64,000 bases of DNA from Eopsaltria australis (GCA_034509425.1 JAVTVJ010000072.1:5608501-5672500), one strand, 5' to 3'; positions 23,653-38,156 are shown, numbered from the stretch's first letter. Notes: a model not told the origin generated them from the sequence alone. Program-made: numbers and translations.

Positions 23653-26600
23653 TTTATTTTTCTCTTCTGTTTTGTTTTTTTTTTCAGCTTCAGGAAAAAT
23701 GAGTAACCATATCTCACGCTGTCTCTCAGCTACATAGGTAAAGAACACTAGAAGAATCCAAGATGTGGACTCATTGTCTATGATACTGTTCTTTAGATAA
23801 TAACATTAACACCTTTCATTGATTTGTTTTCTTGTCATCTTTCTAGGAGGCATATTAAACAGAACTCTTGATTTTGCTTTTTAAAATTTATCTGGTTTTT
23901 TTTAACTTTTAATTTGTATTTTTAATTTTTTAAAATTTATCTGTATTTACACTTATATTTGTTATATGTTCTGTATAAATACATAAATACATGTTCCATA
24001 CTGACAAGAAATTTTATGTATGAATATTTTAATTGTGTATATATATATGATATATTAAGATATATAATTTTAACAGCATGATATATATTATTAGATATAT
24101 AGAAGCAAACATTTATCAGACAATATGGATTTTATTGTATCTCTAGTTTACATCAGAAACAGTGGTTGACACAAATATGCCTTGCAAAACACTGTTGTTT
24201 GGGGTGGCTCCTGGCTCCCTGTGGGCCTGTCCCAACATCCATTTTGGAAGTTCCCTTGTGTTAGAACAGCAGTTGCCAGTGGAGATATGTAATTCCATCA
24301 AACTTGGCACAAATTTCAGCAGACTGATAACATTTTATGGATAATGTTAGAAGCATTCAACCTTACCAATAATATTGCTTGGGGAGAAAATGAGAATTCC
24401 CAATGACATGGGACCATATGCTACAGCTTTATGGTACCTATGCTTGAATTACTGGTGCATGTTTGGAAACAGTTTGGGTTGTCTTTTTTTAATAAAGCAT
24501 ATGTAAACAAATGTCCATTCTCTGAAGTTATATCCTTTTCCAAATTAAAATCAATAGTATAATTGACACACTGCAAAGTTTTCATCCTGCATGTCTACCC
24601 TTCTTCATATGCTTTCTTGAGATATGTGCTGAGCTTAAGCACTAATACAAGCAGTGCCCTTGGGCAGCTCACAAAAAATATTTACAGTATTGGGAAGGAT
24701 GCATTGACATTCAGTGTGAAGCCTCAGATGATGTTCCTCCTGGAGATCAGCAGGCCTTTAGGTCACTATGAATTACAGTCTTTAAGACCTGGAACAGTGG
24801 TAGCCAAAATCTCTGTGTTAAAGCCACCCATGTAGCACAGAATGAGCTGTCAGAATCTCCTGAGCGAGACAGATCATACACAGAGGGCAGTGTGCATATG
24901 AAATAAAGGGCAAGAAGAAAGGTGTGGTAAACAAAGATCCACCAGGCAAAGTGAGGCAGTCTCTGCCTCGCCATCAGAGTTCAGCCACAGAGAGCAGAGC
25001 TCTTCCTTGAATATGAAAAGAGGCTGAAAAGAAAAGACACAACTCCTCAGACCCACCTGAGTTTTCAAAATGATTGCGTGGGACTTTTTAATTGCTTTCT
25101 AGAAATAAGGTAAACCTTATTCATAGAACTTTCTAGTTTTATAAGATTCATATTGGAACACAGATTCTAGGAACAAATAACAGTCCTGTCAGGGAATGGA
25201 GCTGTGTCACACAGTGGGGTTTGTCCAAAGATAAAATTAATGCAAATACAAGGGATGACTAATTAGCATTTGAACAATAATGACCAGTAACAATTTTGAA
25301 AAATACCTTTTCCTAATCATAATCTGATGACAATCCTCAGATTCCAAAAAACTACCTTTAAATGTCATTGACTAAATTCAGACAATGATAATGTACATTA
25401 AATAATCCCATAAACTGTTTGCAGACATTCCATGAATAGAAGCAGAATTTTAAATTAGATCAGTAAATGATGTGTTCTATTTGTGCAACTGTTTTTATTA
25501 TTCATTTAGTATGGATCATTATTAGATTTGTTAAACTTTTTTTAATTTGGAACAATTATTTTGTTGCCTTAACCATGCCCTATAGGAATTTTAATACTTT
25601 TAGTAATGTGATTAAATTTTTTGATCAAAAAACTGTAAAGCCAGTAAATCAATCTTTCTCCTATTTCTTAGAATGTCCACCAATATGATCTATTTGATTT
25701 GAAAGTAACATGAAAAATAATTTTCAAAGTTTGATGAGTAATAACAATAGTAGAACCTAATTATTTAATTACTGCACATGGATGGAATCCAAGTCTAAAT
25801 TAGAGGGATTTTTACTATGATACAAATTGCTGCTTAGTCACTCATAATTGTTTTTTGGTGCTGTTTTCAGATATTTGTATTATGGTTTGTTCCTGCTTCT
25901 AGGTGATAGCAATCAGTGTTACTGGACTATAGGCATTTATTAGACTTCCTTCTTGGCAGATTTGGGCACTCAAAGGCATCGAATAAAACATGGTGAAAGA
26001 ACTTGCAAAAACAGGATTAGTAAATACATCTGTAACTGTATTATGTGGTTCCTTTTAAAACCCACCTGAAGAGAAAGTGGAAGAAAATATCTGTGGGTTT
26101 GTTTTTCATGTTGTGGGGTGTTGGAGAGTGCATGTGTCTTTCTGAAAGACACAGGAGTTTCAAAACTCTTCCTCATGTAAAAAACCTGCTAGTGAGGCTT
26201 TTAGCAGGAATTTGCCTACAGCTACTAAATATGTGCTGAACCTCTTAAAATCCGATTGCTTGGGGATTTTTTAAGGACTGGAAAAGTTTAATCAATAGCA
26301 AGTGTACTTTGACATATTTGAGCTAAATGGATCCAGTACTTCCTTGGCAAACCATGGAAATCACTAAATATATATGGTATAAGAGAATATGTTCCTACAT
26401 TCATCACAAAATAAAGAGAAAAATGAAGAGGAGGATCAGAGGAGATGTATATAATCTACAGAATAAATAATTTAATGGTTTACTACCTTTGTAATTATTG
26501 ATGATCTTAGGTAATGATAGGTATTCTCTGTTCATTTATAGACACATTTAGTCTCCTTTTTAGAATCTATTTTATTATTGACTTAGAAGTATTTCATCCC

Positions 26601-28394
26601 ATTACATAGAGTAATTTAACATAGAACAAAAATATTTCCATTTTTATATCCTAACTTTGCTGGCTTAAGTTTTGTTGAATATTCCTATGATTTTGTACTG
26701 CAGAAATGCAGAAGTAAAGTGCCTAATTTATCCTCACAATACTGTATTTTACGTTGTATACATTCATCAGGTTTTATCTTCTAAATTTACCATGCAGATC
26801 ACTTCATTTCTGTCACATGAAATTCTTTCATGTCCCTAGTAATTTTTACACTTGTATCTGAATTCTTTAATTTCTTTTTTTTTTTTGTTTTTCGTTTTCT
26901 GTTGTAATAAATTATGCTTTTAATAATGCTTAGAATATGCAAAATTCTCACCAGACTGTAAATTATAAGCTATCATGTACTACTATTTTCAAAACTGTCT
27001 TTGGAGATTTATAAGAACACTGTGCTACTTCTTTTTCAGTTCATTGTCCTTTTTGCTTCAAGTTCCTTCTTATTACTTGTCTTACAATGAATTTGTAAAT
27101 TAAAAAACAAAGGCCCCAGAAAACTTGAAAAGCTCTTTAGTTTTCATTTCCATGCTCACGAATGGTTTGTATAGAATCCTAAAACATGGTCCGCTGGGTT
27201 TTTTCTTTTCTTTTTTAATCAAACAATAATATAATTCTTACATGAGTACAGTAGTTTATTGTTGTGACATATTCATGTATTTTCAGATGTTAACCAGTTG
27301 TTTGTTGTTTTGTTGGTTTTTTTTAATTATTCTCATTTACTATTAATAGAGCATCTATCTAGGATATATTACCTTTGGAAAATTATTCTTGAAATAAAGT
27401 ACCACTGACATATAAAAATTACCGTATCTGTTTGAGAAATCCTCAAAGTCCACGGACAGTTCCCATCTATATGAATGATAGTAGAGTAAAAATGTCAAAG
27501 AGTGGGATTTATGCTAGTTGGAAAGCAGCCAAAGGAAAAAGTAAGCCACTTTTTCTTGCCCAAAAGATGAGAAATAAAATTAAAAGAAAATGTGACTATT
27601 TAGATGTGCAGAAGGCACATTAAAACCATGATAAGAAGGGTGATATTTAAGTGGAATGAATTGGTTTGTGAGAACAGGTTTTGAAAAAGACTTGTAGAAA
27701 GTGGTAGGTGTAGATGCCAAACAATTTAGTAGCCCCCCTCAAAAATTCTGAAGTCTTGATAGCTGCTGGTGAGAACAGATTAGTTACTGAGAGCTGGCTG
27801 AGATGGAATAGCAGAATTAAATGTTGGAAATCAACTTTTTCGGAACATGAGAGGAAAAAAAAACATAATTAAATCCCACAAATCTGTCTTATTCCTGCCT
27901 TTTGCCCTCAATAGACATCGTTCTCATTGAAAGCTCCTGGTAGATGTATACATACAAGTTGATTCTTTGCTTTGCCTATAACCAAGATTTTCTTTAATGG
28001 AAGATTTCTGCTGTTGCCATAACACCAGATAAGTGGAATTTAATGTTTCTGGTCTTTTTGCCAAATATCCTGTTTAGCAATCTGATAAATGGCATTTTTA
28101 TTCATTGTTTATTCTGTGAAACCAGTAAAATTTCCTGAGTGTATGGAACTTAGAAAGAGTTCTAATATCTCCCCAGGATGCATAGAGATTCTGTCACTTT
28201 AGTGTATCTTTTTATTTTCTTATTCACCTGTTTACTGTACCTAGGAATTTCAAACTTAGTTCAGGACCATCTTATTACTGTTGTCAACATAAAAAGTCTT
28301 TCCAAATAGGCGATGGTGTAATACGAGAAGAAGGCATAGATCTAGAAATATCTTTCATTTGCATAGGCCAACAAGATCTGCCAAAGGAAGCAAT
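23653..28394. other. Unique AT-rich DNA, with an extreme AT block
   Basis: No gene is recognised. T-rich sequence (23660-23690) borders the CR1 truncation point. An extreme AT block follows at 23870-24110 and is listed separately. A slightly GC-richer segment at 24175-24260 has no recognisable content. A long T run occurs near 26877-26886. Confidence 0.55.
23870..24110. repeat. AT-rich low-complexity block
   Basis: The block is almost purely A and T. It contains TTTTTAAAATTTATCTG twice (about 23880 and 23930) and then nested TATATAT/GATATATTA words at 24040-24110 that can fold back on themselves. It could act as an easily unwound or matrix-attachment-type segment, but that is inference from composition only. 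Confidence 0.6.
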
Positions 28395-28505
28395 TCCACA
28401 TGGCAATCCTGTGCAATGTGCTCTAGGGTGACCCTTCTTGAGCAGGGAGGTTGGATCAGATGACCACTGTGGTCCCTTCCAAACTTACCTGTTTTAATTC
28501 CCTGC
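28395..28505 (+). mobile_element. CR1 LINE 3' fragment
   Basis: The plus strand reads GGCAATCCTGTGCAATGTGC, CTCTAGGGTGACCCTTCTTG, AGCAGGGAGGTTGGATCAGA and TGACCACTGTGGTCCCTTCC, then a degraded AACTTACCTGTTTTAATTC. This is the sense-strand 3' end of an avian CR1. The step from GAGCAGGG-GGTTGGA to GATGACC to GGTCCCTTCCAA is diagnostic. The terminal octamer repeats are worn, which suggests an older copy. Confidence 0.85.
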
Positions 28506-30711
28506 TTCCAGAAGCCAGTTTCTGTCTCTGTGCTATCACAGCCTTTTGGATGGCAAGAGTATTTCGATGGTTGCACAGTGAGATGAATCAAGGAACTGGT
28601 TTAATTGAAAGGTAACCTAGCAGGAGAAAAATGTTCAAAGTTCAACACCAAGTTCTGTTTATTCTCCACGGGAAGCAAACTCAAATTAATCATAGCAAAG
28701 TGCAACTGCACTTATTCCCTGCATGTTTCATGAACTTCTTAAAGATCCTAGGATGAAGTTAATGATGTTTTCAAACTATTCAATTTCTTACAGATTTTGC
28801 AATTAGTAGGGGTTTTTTACATCTGATTTAAATTTTGTTTCTGCATTATTAGCTTTTTATTCTTGCCCTATTTACTGTGTACCTAGATACCAGATGATTT
28901 CTTTTCACCACTGTTCTTTTGTCTAGCATTTAAAGACTTGTATTTTCTTTCGTCTGTCTCTTTCCAAGTGGAAACTGTCCAAATATGTTGATATCTTCCA
29001 TTTTGCCTGTATTTTTTTCTAGTCTTTGAGTACTCTTACAGCTTTCCGCTGAACATTTTCTTGAAAAAAATGTCTAAAGCTGTACATGGCTCCTGCTGAG
29101 AACACACTGATTTTGAGGAAAAGGTCAATAAAATCAGACAGCAGAACAGGAAGCCTGTTTAATTTTAATTGCTAAAGAGTAATCTTTTCCCTTTTTTTTG
29201 TGTAAACCCCTTCACAAGATGAAAATTCTTACCTCTTCTTTTCTTTCAGTTTTTTGAATCTTTGATAGTTGCCTTTTATAATATATCATACTTTGTACAG
29301 ATAATCAAGCCAAATTAAATTTATAAAGCTTAAGTGCTCGTGTTGGAAAGCTTTCAGCTCCAAAATAGGGATCCTAGACTGTCTCTTTACCATTATATGA
29401 AAATATATGATTCAGTAAATGTTCATTTCAAAACGAAGCTGAAGTAGAGGATAGTTGAACAGCCATTGTTGTTTCATTGGTAATGTTTTCAGTGTACAGC
29501 ACAGGAACTAGCAAAAAAAAGGTTTGACAGTTTATTTTCCATTTTACCTGTTTTTTGTGCCCATTTGTTTTCCATTATGCTATAAAATGATGTTCACACA
29601 GCATAAAACTCTGTTAATGCAGCATAAAATGCTATTATGAAATACAGTGGCTGAGATTCAGGAAACAAAATTAAAACCTAAATATCCCCTCTATACCTGC
29701 TTTAAATTCAGTCATAAAAATAATAATATGAAATTGTTGTTGAGGTATTTCTTATAACCATTCAGATATTCTGCTTTTTGCACTTAAGTAAGCCAGGATA
29801 ACATTCAGTTTGAGTAGTTTCACTGGTGAGTTTTTTTCTATTTATATATTTTCCACAACCATTTTTTTTAGGTACAGGTATTGCAAGTGTTAGGATTGAA
29901 ATGGAAAATGAAACTGTTTTGTCACCTAAGTGTTCCAAGTCTTAAAATAAGCCCAAAAAAACCTGGCATAGATGCCTGAACAATACCTTTAACTGTAGTA
30001 TCTGAGCACTGTGCCAGGCCCAAGAGGACCCAAAATATGAGGACAGGAGACTATTCTGAAAACATGCACAGTGCAGTTCAGGAAGTAGGAATTTGTCTCT
30101 GTAAATTCCCGACCATATTAATTTAAGGAATTGTCTCAAAGTCGTAGATAGACACCAGCATTAAGAGAGTTTACAGATATCTTTGAAATACCAAGGGTGT
30201 ATTTACAGCAAGACAGCCCTGGGAAATGGAGCATTAATCTAAGAGACAGCGACATCCTCATAGTCAGGGAAGCCCCAGACACAGTGAAGCAGTGAACCAA
30301 CTGCTGTATAAATGCAAAGGAACTCAGTGGTGTGTGAATGACACATGAATTGCACTCACCATGAATTTGATGTTAAATCCACTGTGTAAATATAGTGCAC
30401 TGCATTTGCTAACTGCCTGTTATCGCTGCAGTTAATTAGCTGATCACCTATGTAATTTCAAAACTTGAAAATAACAACAGAATCTAAAGTGGCAATATCT
30501 GATTCTGGAAAAACAATAACAGGAATCTAATTATAGCTCCTGAAGAAAATTGCCTTAGAGACAAATCAGAAGTCTTAAAAAAATATAACCATGGACATGA
30601 ATTATGTCTTTTTAGCTGAGGTCCAGATTCAGTATTCAATCTAATCATTAAAGACCAGTGAGCTGCATTTTCTCAGTTGCTCAGTCTTTGGGATCCTTTC
30701 TTGGTTGTGCT

Positions 30712-30975
30712 TCAGAGTCCAATTTTTGTATTTTTAGTATAGAATAACTTTTGCAGTTCCTGCCATGTTGCAAGTTTCTTCTGACCCCTTTGACATTTCC
30801 AAATGGCTTTGTACATCATCTGCTCTCCCTCTGCTGCAAATCTCAGGGGAATCTCGCTCACATACACAAACTCATCTTCCATTGTTGTGATGATCTGTTT
30901 CCCATTATGCCACCCTCTGCCACTGAAAAATACAGCATCAACCTGGTATTTGCACCTTAGACATCTGTGAAACAT
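30712..30975 (-). other. Coding-like open stretch, function unknown
   Basis: I do not recognise this 87-codon open frame, and it may be chance. It stands out because its codons and composition look more protein-like than its surroundings, with many GAG, GTG, CAG and ATG codons. A 100-codon open frame in another phase (30957-31265) lies immediately upstream and overlaps its start. Within it, the segment from WHNGKQIITTMEDEFVYVSE to the stop is compact and mixed in charge. A TTTTTCAG acceptor-like site sits near 30926 on the minus strand. There is no signal peptide, membrane segment or known domain. It could be an old pseudogene, an unrecognised transposon relic or a terminal exon. Confidence 0.15.
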
Positions 30976-33839
30976 TTGTGTTTTTCCCCCAGAAATCTTG
31001 TTTCACTCATCATGGTGAAACAACTCAAAACAATATAAAATTTCATATTAGTGCAGCACTGTCCTGAGTAAAATTTCTGCTCATGAAAATGGCTGATGTT
31101 GCCTCTCTTTTTCTTTCTCCTCTTCCACCTTTCTGTACACGTATCTGTTGTCTTAAGTGTCTCCTCTAACGTGTTTGTGTGTTTATGCACAGTACACCTA
31201 TGAAAAGCAGCCACTGCTGCCCATTCTGCAGCAGGACATGCCCTGTGTGCTGGCACAGACTGCAACTGTAGTTTCTTATTTCCTCACCTATTAAAGGTTT
31301 GTTAAAGAACCAGGCTATAGTTGTTAAAAGTTTTGGTCACTAGGGGAAGTTTGTATGTTGAATGGATTAATTTATTTTTAGATCAGTCTCACTGCAGGAA
31401 TGAATAGAAATATCCCATGTCATTACCATGGCTAAATATTTTGAAATGTCAAACCACAGCCTGGGGCTGTTAAAGTGAATAATAAATAATATATCTGTTT
31501 TGCCTGAAGTAGAATATAGTATACAATTTTGATGAATTTCCAGTACTTGGTAATACAGAGGGCAAAGATTATGAATACTTGTTAATATTTTTAAGCATGA
31601 AAAATAAAATGAATAGTAATCTAGTTACTAACAGATTTTAAAAATTTAATTATTTGTTATTTTTCCTCTGGATCCTCCTTAAAAAAGTTGTTTGAAATTG
31701 ATTTTTAAACTTATGAAATGCCTAAAACAATTTATGAATTAATTTAAGGATCACATTAAAAAGAAATGTAGTTTTAATTTAATCCTGTGTCACATTTCTT
31801 CATTTTAAACAAGGAGCAATGTGTCATGGGAGCATTAACTGTATAGTACAATATTAGAAGATTAAATTCTGTAAAAGGAGAATATTTAACATAATTCAGG
31901 TAACTAATCCAAATACACCTGAATATAACACAACTAATTAACATATGAGTGAGGAAAAATTGAATTCTTCTACATTAATGAAAAATATGTGCAAAATGTA
32001 TATCTATTCTTGTTGCTTTCATTTTTACAAAGCAATTAATCATGCTGAAGCACAAGTTGTTGCAATAGAAAGAGCATGTCTTTGTATATGTTTTTACAAC
32101 TTTTCTGATTTTTTCAAAGACTAATATTGCAACAGCTCCTGTTGGCTTTGCTTGTTTGTTCGTTTTCTAAGGAAGTGAAATTAGAAGCTGTATTTTTCTA
32201 CTACAAATTAAATTAACAATTGAAAAAATGGAAAATTTGAGTGGTAAAGACTGGGGAGGTTTATTCTCCTGAGAGAGGTATGGTTTTGCCTGAGTTTGAA
32301 ATGAACTGAAGTATTTAACTTCTAAAATAGACCTGCTTCATTTGTGTTCTTGTTAAGCCTGGTCAGAGGGTGTAAAAACATGAATGAAAGTTTGACTTCT
32401 TGGTCAACAGCATTGAATTCAATGTAGCCCAGATTTGTTTAGGATATGCAGTGTTGTATTGAATGCTGTGAATGCCCAGTAATTTTTTTTAAGGGATGAT
32501 ATCTTAGTAAATCATTATCCACCATGGCCTGCATGATGCATTTGAAATGTCCGTCATTTGAAAGAATGTGATGTCATTTGAAAGTCATGTGAAAGAATGA
32601 ACACCTGTGTAATAGAATTATTTTAGGTAGTGGGCTTCAGTGTAGATTCAGACCCTATTTTGTCAGGGTTTTAATAACGTTTTAGATCTGCAAGATGAAA
32701 TTCAGTTACAGATATGAAGGTCTGCATGTGATTGTACTACATTTCTGGGGCCATGGGATTTTTGTTTCCTGGGCCATTACAGCCACAAATATGAGTAACT
32801 GTTGTCATCATTCTTCCTAAAATACTCCCCATGAACTTGTAATCTTCAACAATTGTTCTAGCAGTAAAAGACTGAGAATTGAACATAGCAAATTTGACCT
32901 CCATGTCTTTTCTATACAGTGTCAAATGCTTAGGCTGGAGGTAGGGAAATGAAGAGAGAAAATTAGCTAGCTTTGAGTACTCTGATAGAAATACTGAACT
33001 TCCCAGTCTATCTTTCTATACTGATTTAACAGTGCAATAACCCAATATGTATTATTTTTGCCTTTCATCTGTTACCGAAAAACAAGTTTCTGAAGCTCCA
33101 GGGACAGAAAAAGTTTTTAATTTACCTCTCTGACTGGACATCTGGTGTCTAGGCAGCTATAACTCACAGCATTTGGAAAAAGTTACATTTTGCAAAAGGA
33201 TATGGTGACACTCCCATGTGGTAAGGTATTGAAATAGTATATTACTTGGCTTTTAATCTTTCCATCCTGATTATTGATGCAGATGCTTTGTCTCTCAGGA
33301 GATACGAGACACCAAAGATTTTCAACTGTGAAAGTGTGGGTGCCCCCTGCTACTTCTAATTGATTTTATTATTTAACAGAACTGCTATGGAAGCTGATAA
33401 TAATTGGTAAGTTCACTACTTCATCTTTATTTCATTTCTTTGTGTTATCTTACCTAACTCTCAACCTTTGATAGCTTGAGCAAGGTCCTGATGCTGAAAA
33501 GGACAGACGTCCCTTCTAGCTTCGACTTAGATGGAAACAAGAGACATTCATTGTCTCTACCAGAAACTGATCCAAATCTATCAAGAAGGAGCATCCAGCA
33601 TACCTAAGAGCTTCAATCTGAGACTTAAAGCAGGGTTCATACCTTCTCTTAGAAATCCAGAACGAAAAGGGAGATTTTAGTCTTCAAAGAAATTTCACTA
33701 TGAAATTTCACATCAACTATAATTTAAAATGCTAACTTACTTTGATATTCTTTGAAACTGTCATCCAAAACAATGACTACAGGCTAAGAAGTCAAAACTG
33801 AGATTGATACATTATCTAGGACAGATTTTCATACTTTGC

Positions 33840-33853
33840 AAAAAAAAAAAAAA
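33840..33853 (+). repeat. A14 homopolymer
   Basis: Fourteen consecutive A follow ATACTTTGC. No AATAAA signal or transcript-like sequence lies just upstream, so this is not convincing evidence of a retroposed mRNA. Confidence 0.9.
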
Positions 33854-34528
33854 TTAATTTGCACCCACCTGGAAGAGAAAAAATAAAGAAGTGGGGATGA
33901 TGAGATGTCATCTTTTGTGCCATTGCATGCCACAAAACCTAAACTGAGTTATCAAGTTATGTTGTGCTGACATTTGTCAAATTGTCAATTTTGTGTGAGT
34001 TCACAGGGACCAATGTAGTATTGCAGGACAAATTTAAAGTTTGAGAGCTCATGAATAGAATTTCAAAGCACAAACAGTGCTTTCTAAACAGTTTCACAGG
34101 TTATCATATCTTCAGTAGCCATTTTTAAGTGAAATAGTGAAATAAATAGGTGAATATTAATATAAACTAAATATTCAATTTCTCTTTGTATGCCAAATGA
34201 AGAAATTGTGAAGCACATTTGGATGAACACACAAAACACCTGATCCTCAAAACATCTAGCTTTCAAATAAGATTAAAAGTATCTTGAGCAACCCATTACA
34301 TTGTTAATTTCCTTTTTTTTCATATTTTCAAATGAGAAGCGATCTATCCCCAAGCCCATGATTCAAATGAAATCACTTAACACAGAATAATTTAATCTCC
34401 TTACATTATACTCACAGGAAACAGGTTTGAGATGTGTAGCATTTTACTGTGTTTGCACAATAAAAAAAAATAGCATTCAAAAATTCAACTGTCACACTGT
34501 ATTTTTTACTACATTTTAAAATAAAAAG

Positions 34529-34542
34529 CACTTAATTAAGTG
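34529..34542. repeat. Perfect 14-bp palindrome
   Basis: CACTTAATTAAGTG equals its own reverse complement. It has no spacer and extends outward only by a G-T wobble. Confidence 0.95.
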
Positions 34543-37500
34543 TTGGGTATATCTGCTCTCCATTTCTCCTGACTAGCTCTCTCTGTTATGAGGAGGAAGA
34601 GGTATTATGAGATTTGTTGTTAGTGATAGGTCTTTTCAACAGGAAGAGGTTTCTGGGAACTTTTTCTTAATTGGATAAATTGAGTTGAGTTCCTTTAAAA
34701 AATTAAAAATGAATGAAAATATCAAGATCTCAATGAGCAATCTATAATATCTTGGTTATTACTTGTTTAAAAAAAAATAGTGGATTATAGTCAACAAACA
34801 GAAGAGTAGCATTATTAATAAATACAAATAGCTCAGATGTGCGAGAAAATTCATATAATGAAAAAGGCCAAGTTTGTATTGACATGCTTTGATACCAAGC
34901 CTTATTTTCTCCAGTAATTTCCTTTGATTCCTTATGAACTCCTACCAATTCATCAGTATGAAAATTTTCTCTTTCAGGAACTGAGTTTTTCCTATTCAGT
35001 GAACAAGAAGATACAGGGCTCTGTTCTCATACACTTTCCTTGGGTTTCTCTCCCACAACAGAACTTACAGCAAAGCAACTAATCTGGTCAAACTCACCAT
35101 GGCCTCAGCAACCAGTGGATTAGTGTGGGGTTTTGGGTGTAGGTTGGGCTCTACAAATATCTGCACCTTGGAGGGCAGGAGTGAAAGTGTGGAATCCCAG
35201 CCCAGCTGCCTGGCCACTCTGGTATCTACAAAGTGCTGGCAGGTATGTCCAGCACCTGCCTTCCACTAGCTCTTGATTGCCTGCGCTGTGAGGCTAGAAA
35301 ATCTGGGCCTAGGGCTTATTCTTCTTTTAAGCTATTACTGTTTTTCTGTTACTCTGCAGTTGCTGCTTCTGATAGCTAAAACCAGCTTACATGGTTGCAC
35401 AACCTTGAGTTGCAAGCCAGAGGGTATGAGCCAGGTCTCTGCATGCCAAGAGGAGAAAAAGCAATTTTAAAGATGACTTCTTAAGTGGATAAGGTCACTA
35501 AACATCGCAGTCCTCTGGCACTGAAAAAAAGAAAAAAAAAAATCCTTCCTTAAGTGACACAGTTTTGATAGATTTTTAAGCAGGGTGTGGAAAAGCATGG
35601 TATCTGGGAAATACTATATGTTAACAGTGATACACCACTGTATAAATGAAGAAGGGGAGATGTGTGAATTAGACACAGCTGAAATGCCAGAAACAGAACA
35701 GGGAAAGTAGGACTTGTTAATGTAGAATACTGATTGAATATTGCCAACCACAAAGGGACAGATTTTATTTTTTTTTCCTTGCGGTATTGACCAGATTTTC
35801 AAAACACAAGGTTAGGTTTAAGAGCTCAATACCTATGAGGAAGACCTCATTTTCAAAAAATTTAAGTTTTCATGTAGGTACTAGAGAAAATGTTCCTTCT
35901 CTTTATTATAATACTTTTTGTTATAATACAGTCGTGTGCTTGTAGTTACTGTGTTGTCATGGAATGACTTGAAAAGACAACATGTAATTGGTAGTAACTT
36001 TGCTTGCCTTAGCAGCCCATATCAGAATTCTTTATACTGAAATTATTTTCTTGAAGGTATAGGCTTTTTGTGAATAAAATTTAATTAACTTCTAAATAGT
36101 TGATGTTTACTTTTTATTTTAGCATTTATTTGTTAGTACTTCCCTTTGAAGTCATCATTCTCATCATAGTGAGATTATATTCCTTTTAGCAAAGACTGCT
36201 GGATGTCCATGACTGACACACAGAGAACAGATTGCATATATACAAAGGTGTTAAGGCTGAGCAGCCTGTATTGCAGTTAATATTGTTCCTTACCAGTGAG
36301 TTAATAATATCTGTTATGAAACACAAAGCAATGCTTTGTTCAGCACTGACACTGACAAATACGTTTTTCAGTGGTTTTGGTCATTTCCTCATTTGGTCTC
36401 TAGTCCACAGAGAAAAAAACAGTTAAAATTACTGCCAGCCTTTCCTTCTGATGATATTGGCTCATTGTTTGTTTGCCACCACCATTTGGTCAGGATGGAA
36501 CTACTGGGAAAAATAACCTCCCTGAAAATGCAAAGTGCTGCCAGCTTTGAAGAGGAATGACACACGGTGGATATTTGCTGTTCAGTGTTTGCATTTCCAG
36601 GGTCTTTTAGAAAGGACAATTTTTTCAGCCGCTGTTCATATAGCTGGCATATTTGCTGGATGTGAACCCAATGTTATCAAACATGTCTAATGCAGCCAGT
36701 GACATTCAAAAATCTGATGAATCCATGACCTGATTCGGCAAGGTGTCTGCATGGAATAATTTCAAAGTCCAGTGATATTAAATAGGGATAGCACTGACTG
36801 TGTTTTTGCCAGGGTCATTCAGTATTGTAGGTTTCTTTAGCTTTATTATTTTACAATGGCCACAGGACTTTTGATATCCATCCAGTGTGTTTCAAACTTT
36901 CTTTGTTGTTTTCCAATACTTGATAGACAAAATAGCTAGAGATATCTCCAAACAGGTGATTGTGAATAAAGCCTCTTTTGGTATTCAAATAAAATATAGA
37001 TGCTGGCACAATTTGTAAATAGGAGCTATTGAAACAACTGAAATTGCAAATTATTCTGTTTGGATTTTTTTCATTACTAAACTAAAAGTAGAAATTGACA
37101 CCTATTGACCACAAATAAGTAAAATTTTTGAAAAATAGTGGCTTACTTATTTTTTTACTTCTGTAAATAAATTCCTTTTAGGAATAAATTAATAATCTTA
37201 GATTATATCCTTATATTTTCTCTTATACTGGAGTATTTTACCTACTTTTGCTGTGAGTTGCCACTAAGTGTTTCCTCACAACAAAAAACGAACTAATCAA
37301 AGCACAATGTTGCCTGAATTTTGTTATGAGTCTTAGGTCACTCGGTAGACTTAAATGTTAGCCCCTGGAGTTCCTCCCTAAAAGAAGACTAGTTTGACTA
37401 TTAAAAATAAAAAATAATAATTAAGAAACCTGTATTATTTTTGATGGGCAAAAGCTCAATGAACAGATGGCTAATCAAAATCATGTAAGGATATATAAAT

Positions 37501-38156
37501 AAATCCATCAATCTGCAATTGTATGTTGTATCAAAACATTTTGGGGGTCTGATACATACTGTTATGAACTGAAAATCCATGGCATATATAACAGGAATTA
37601 CATGTGATATTCTTATCCATTGTTTATATTTTTTCATTTTGACCAGAATTTTTATGTCATTTTTTAAACAAATAATTAGGCCTTTAAGAAAACAGCATTA
37701 TGAAGAGTGAACTTACTAATGAGCTTAAAGGGCAGAATGAAGTACCTTTAAAAAAAAAAAAAGCAACCAACTTTCATGTTGCTGACAAAATTGTTGTTGA
37801 ACCAGCATATTCCATGAACAGGTGAAGATACTTCATTTTGCTGTCATGTTCACACTGTAGGAAGACCAAGGTCCCTGGGATACCAAAGGCTTCCTCCTGT
37901 GCTGTGATCCTTGTACTATCTGGCATTTCCTCTGCTATGTGGTTGTTCGTTGCTTTTACAAAGAATGGACACTTCTCAACTACAAATATTTTTCATCCTG
38001 CCTGTCTTCCAAGGTTTGAAAAGTAACCAAACATCTTTACAGTTCTGAGTCTCAGCAGTGACTGATTTCCCGCAGCACCAAAACATGACCTGTAGACTTC
38101 TGGATATCCAAAATACCTCAGCAGATTGTCAGCAGGGTTTTCAGTAAGATTTTCAG

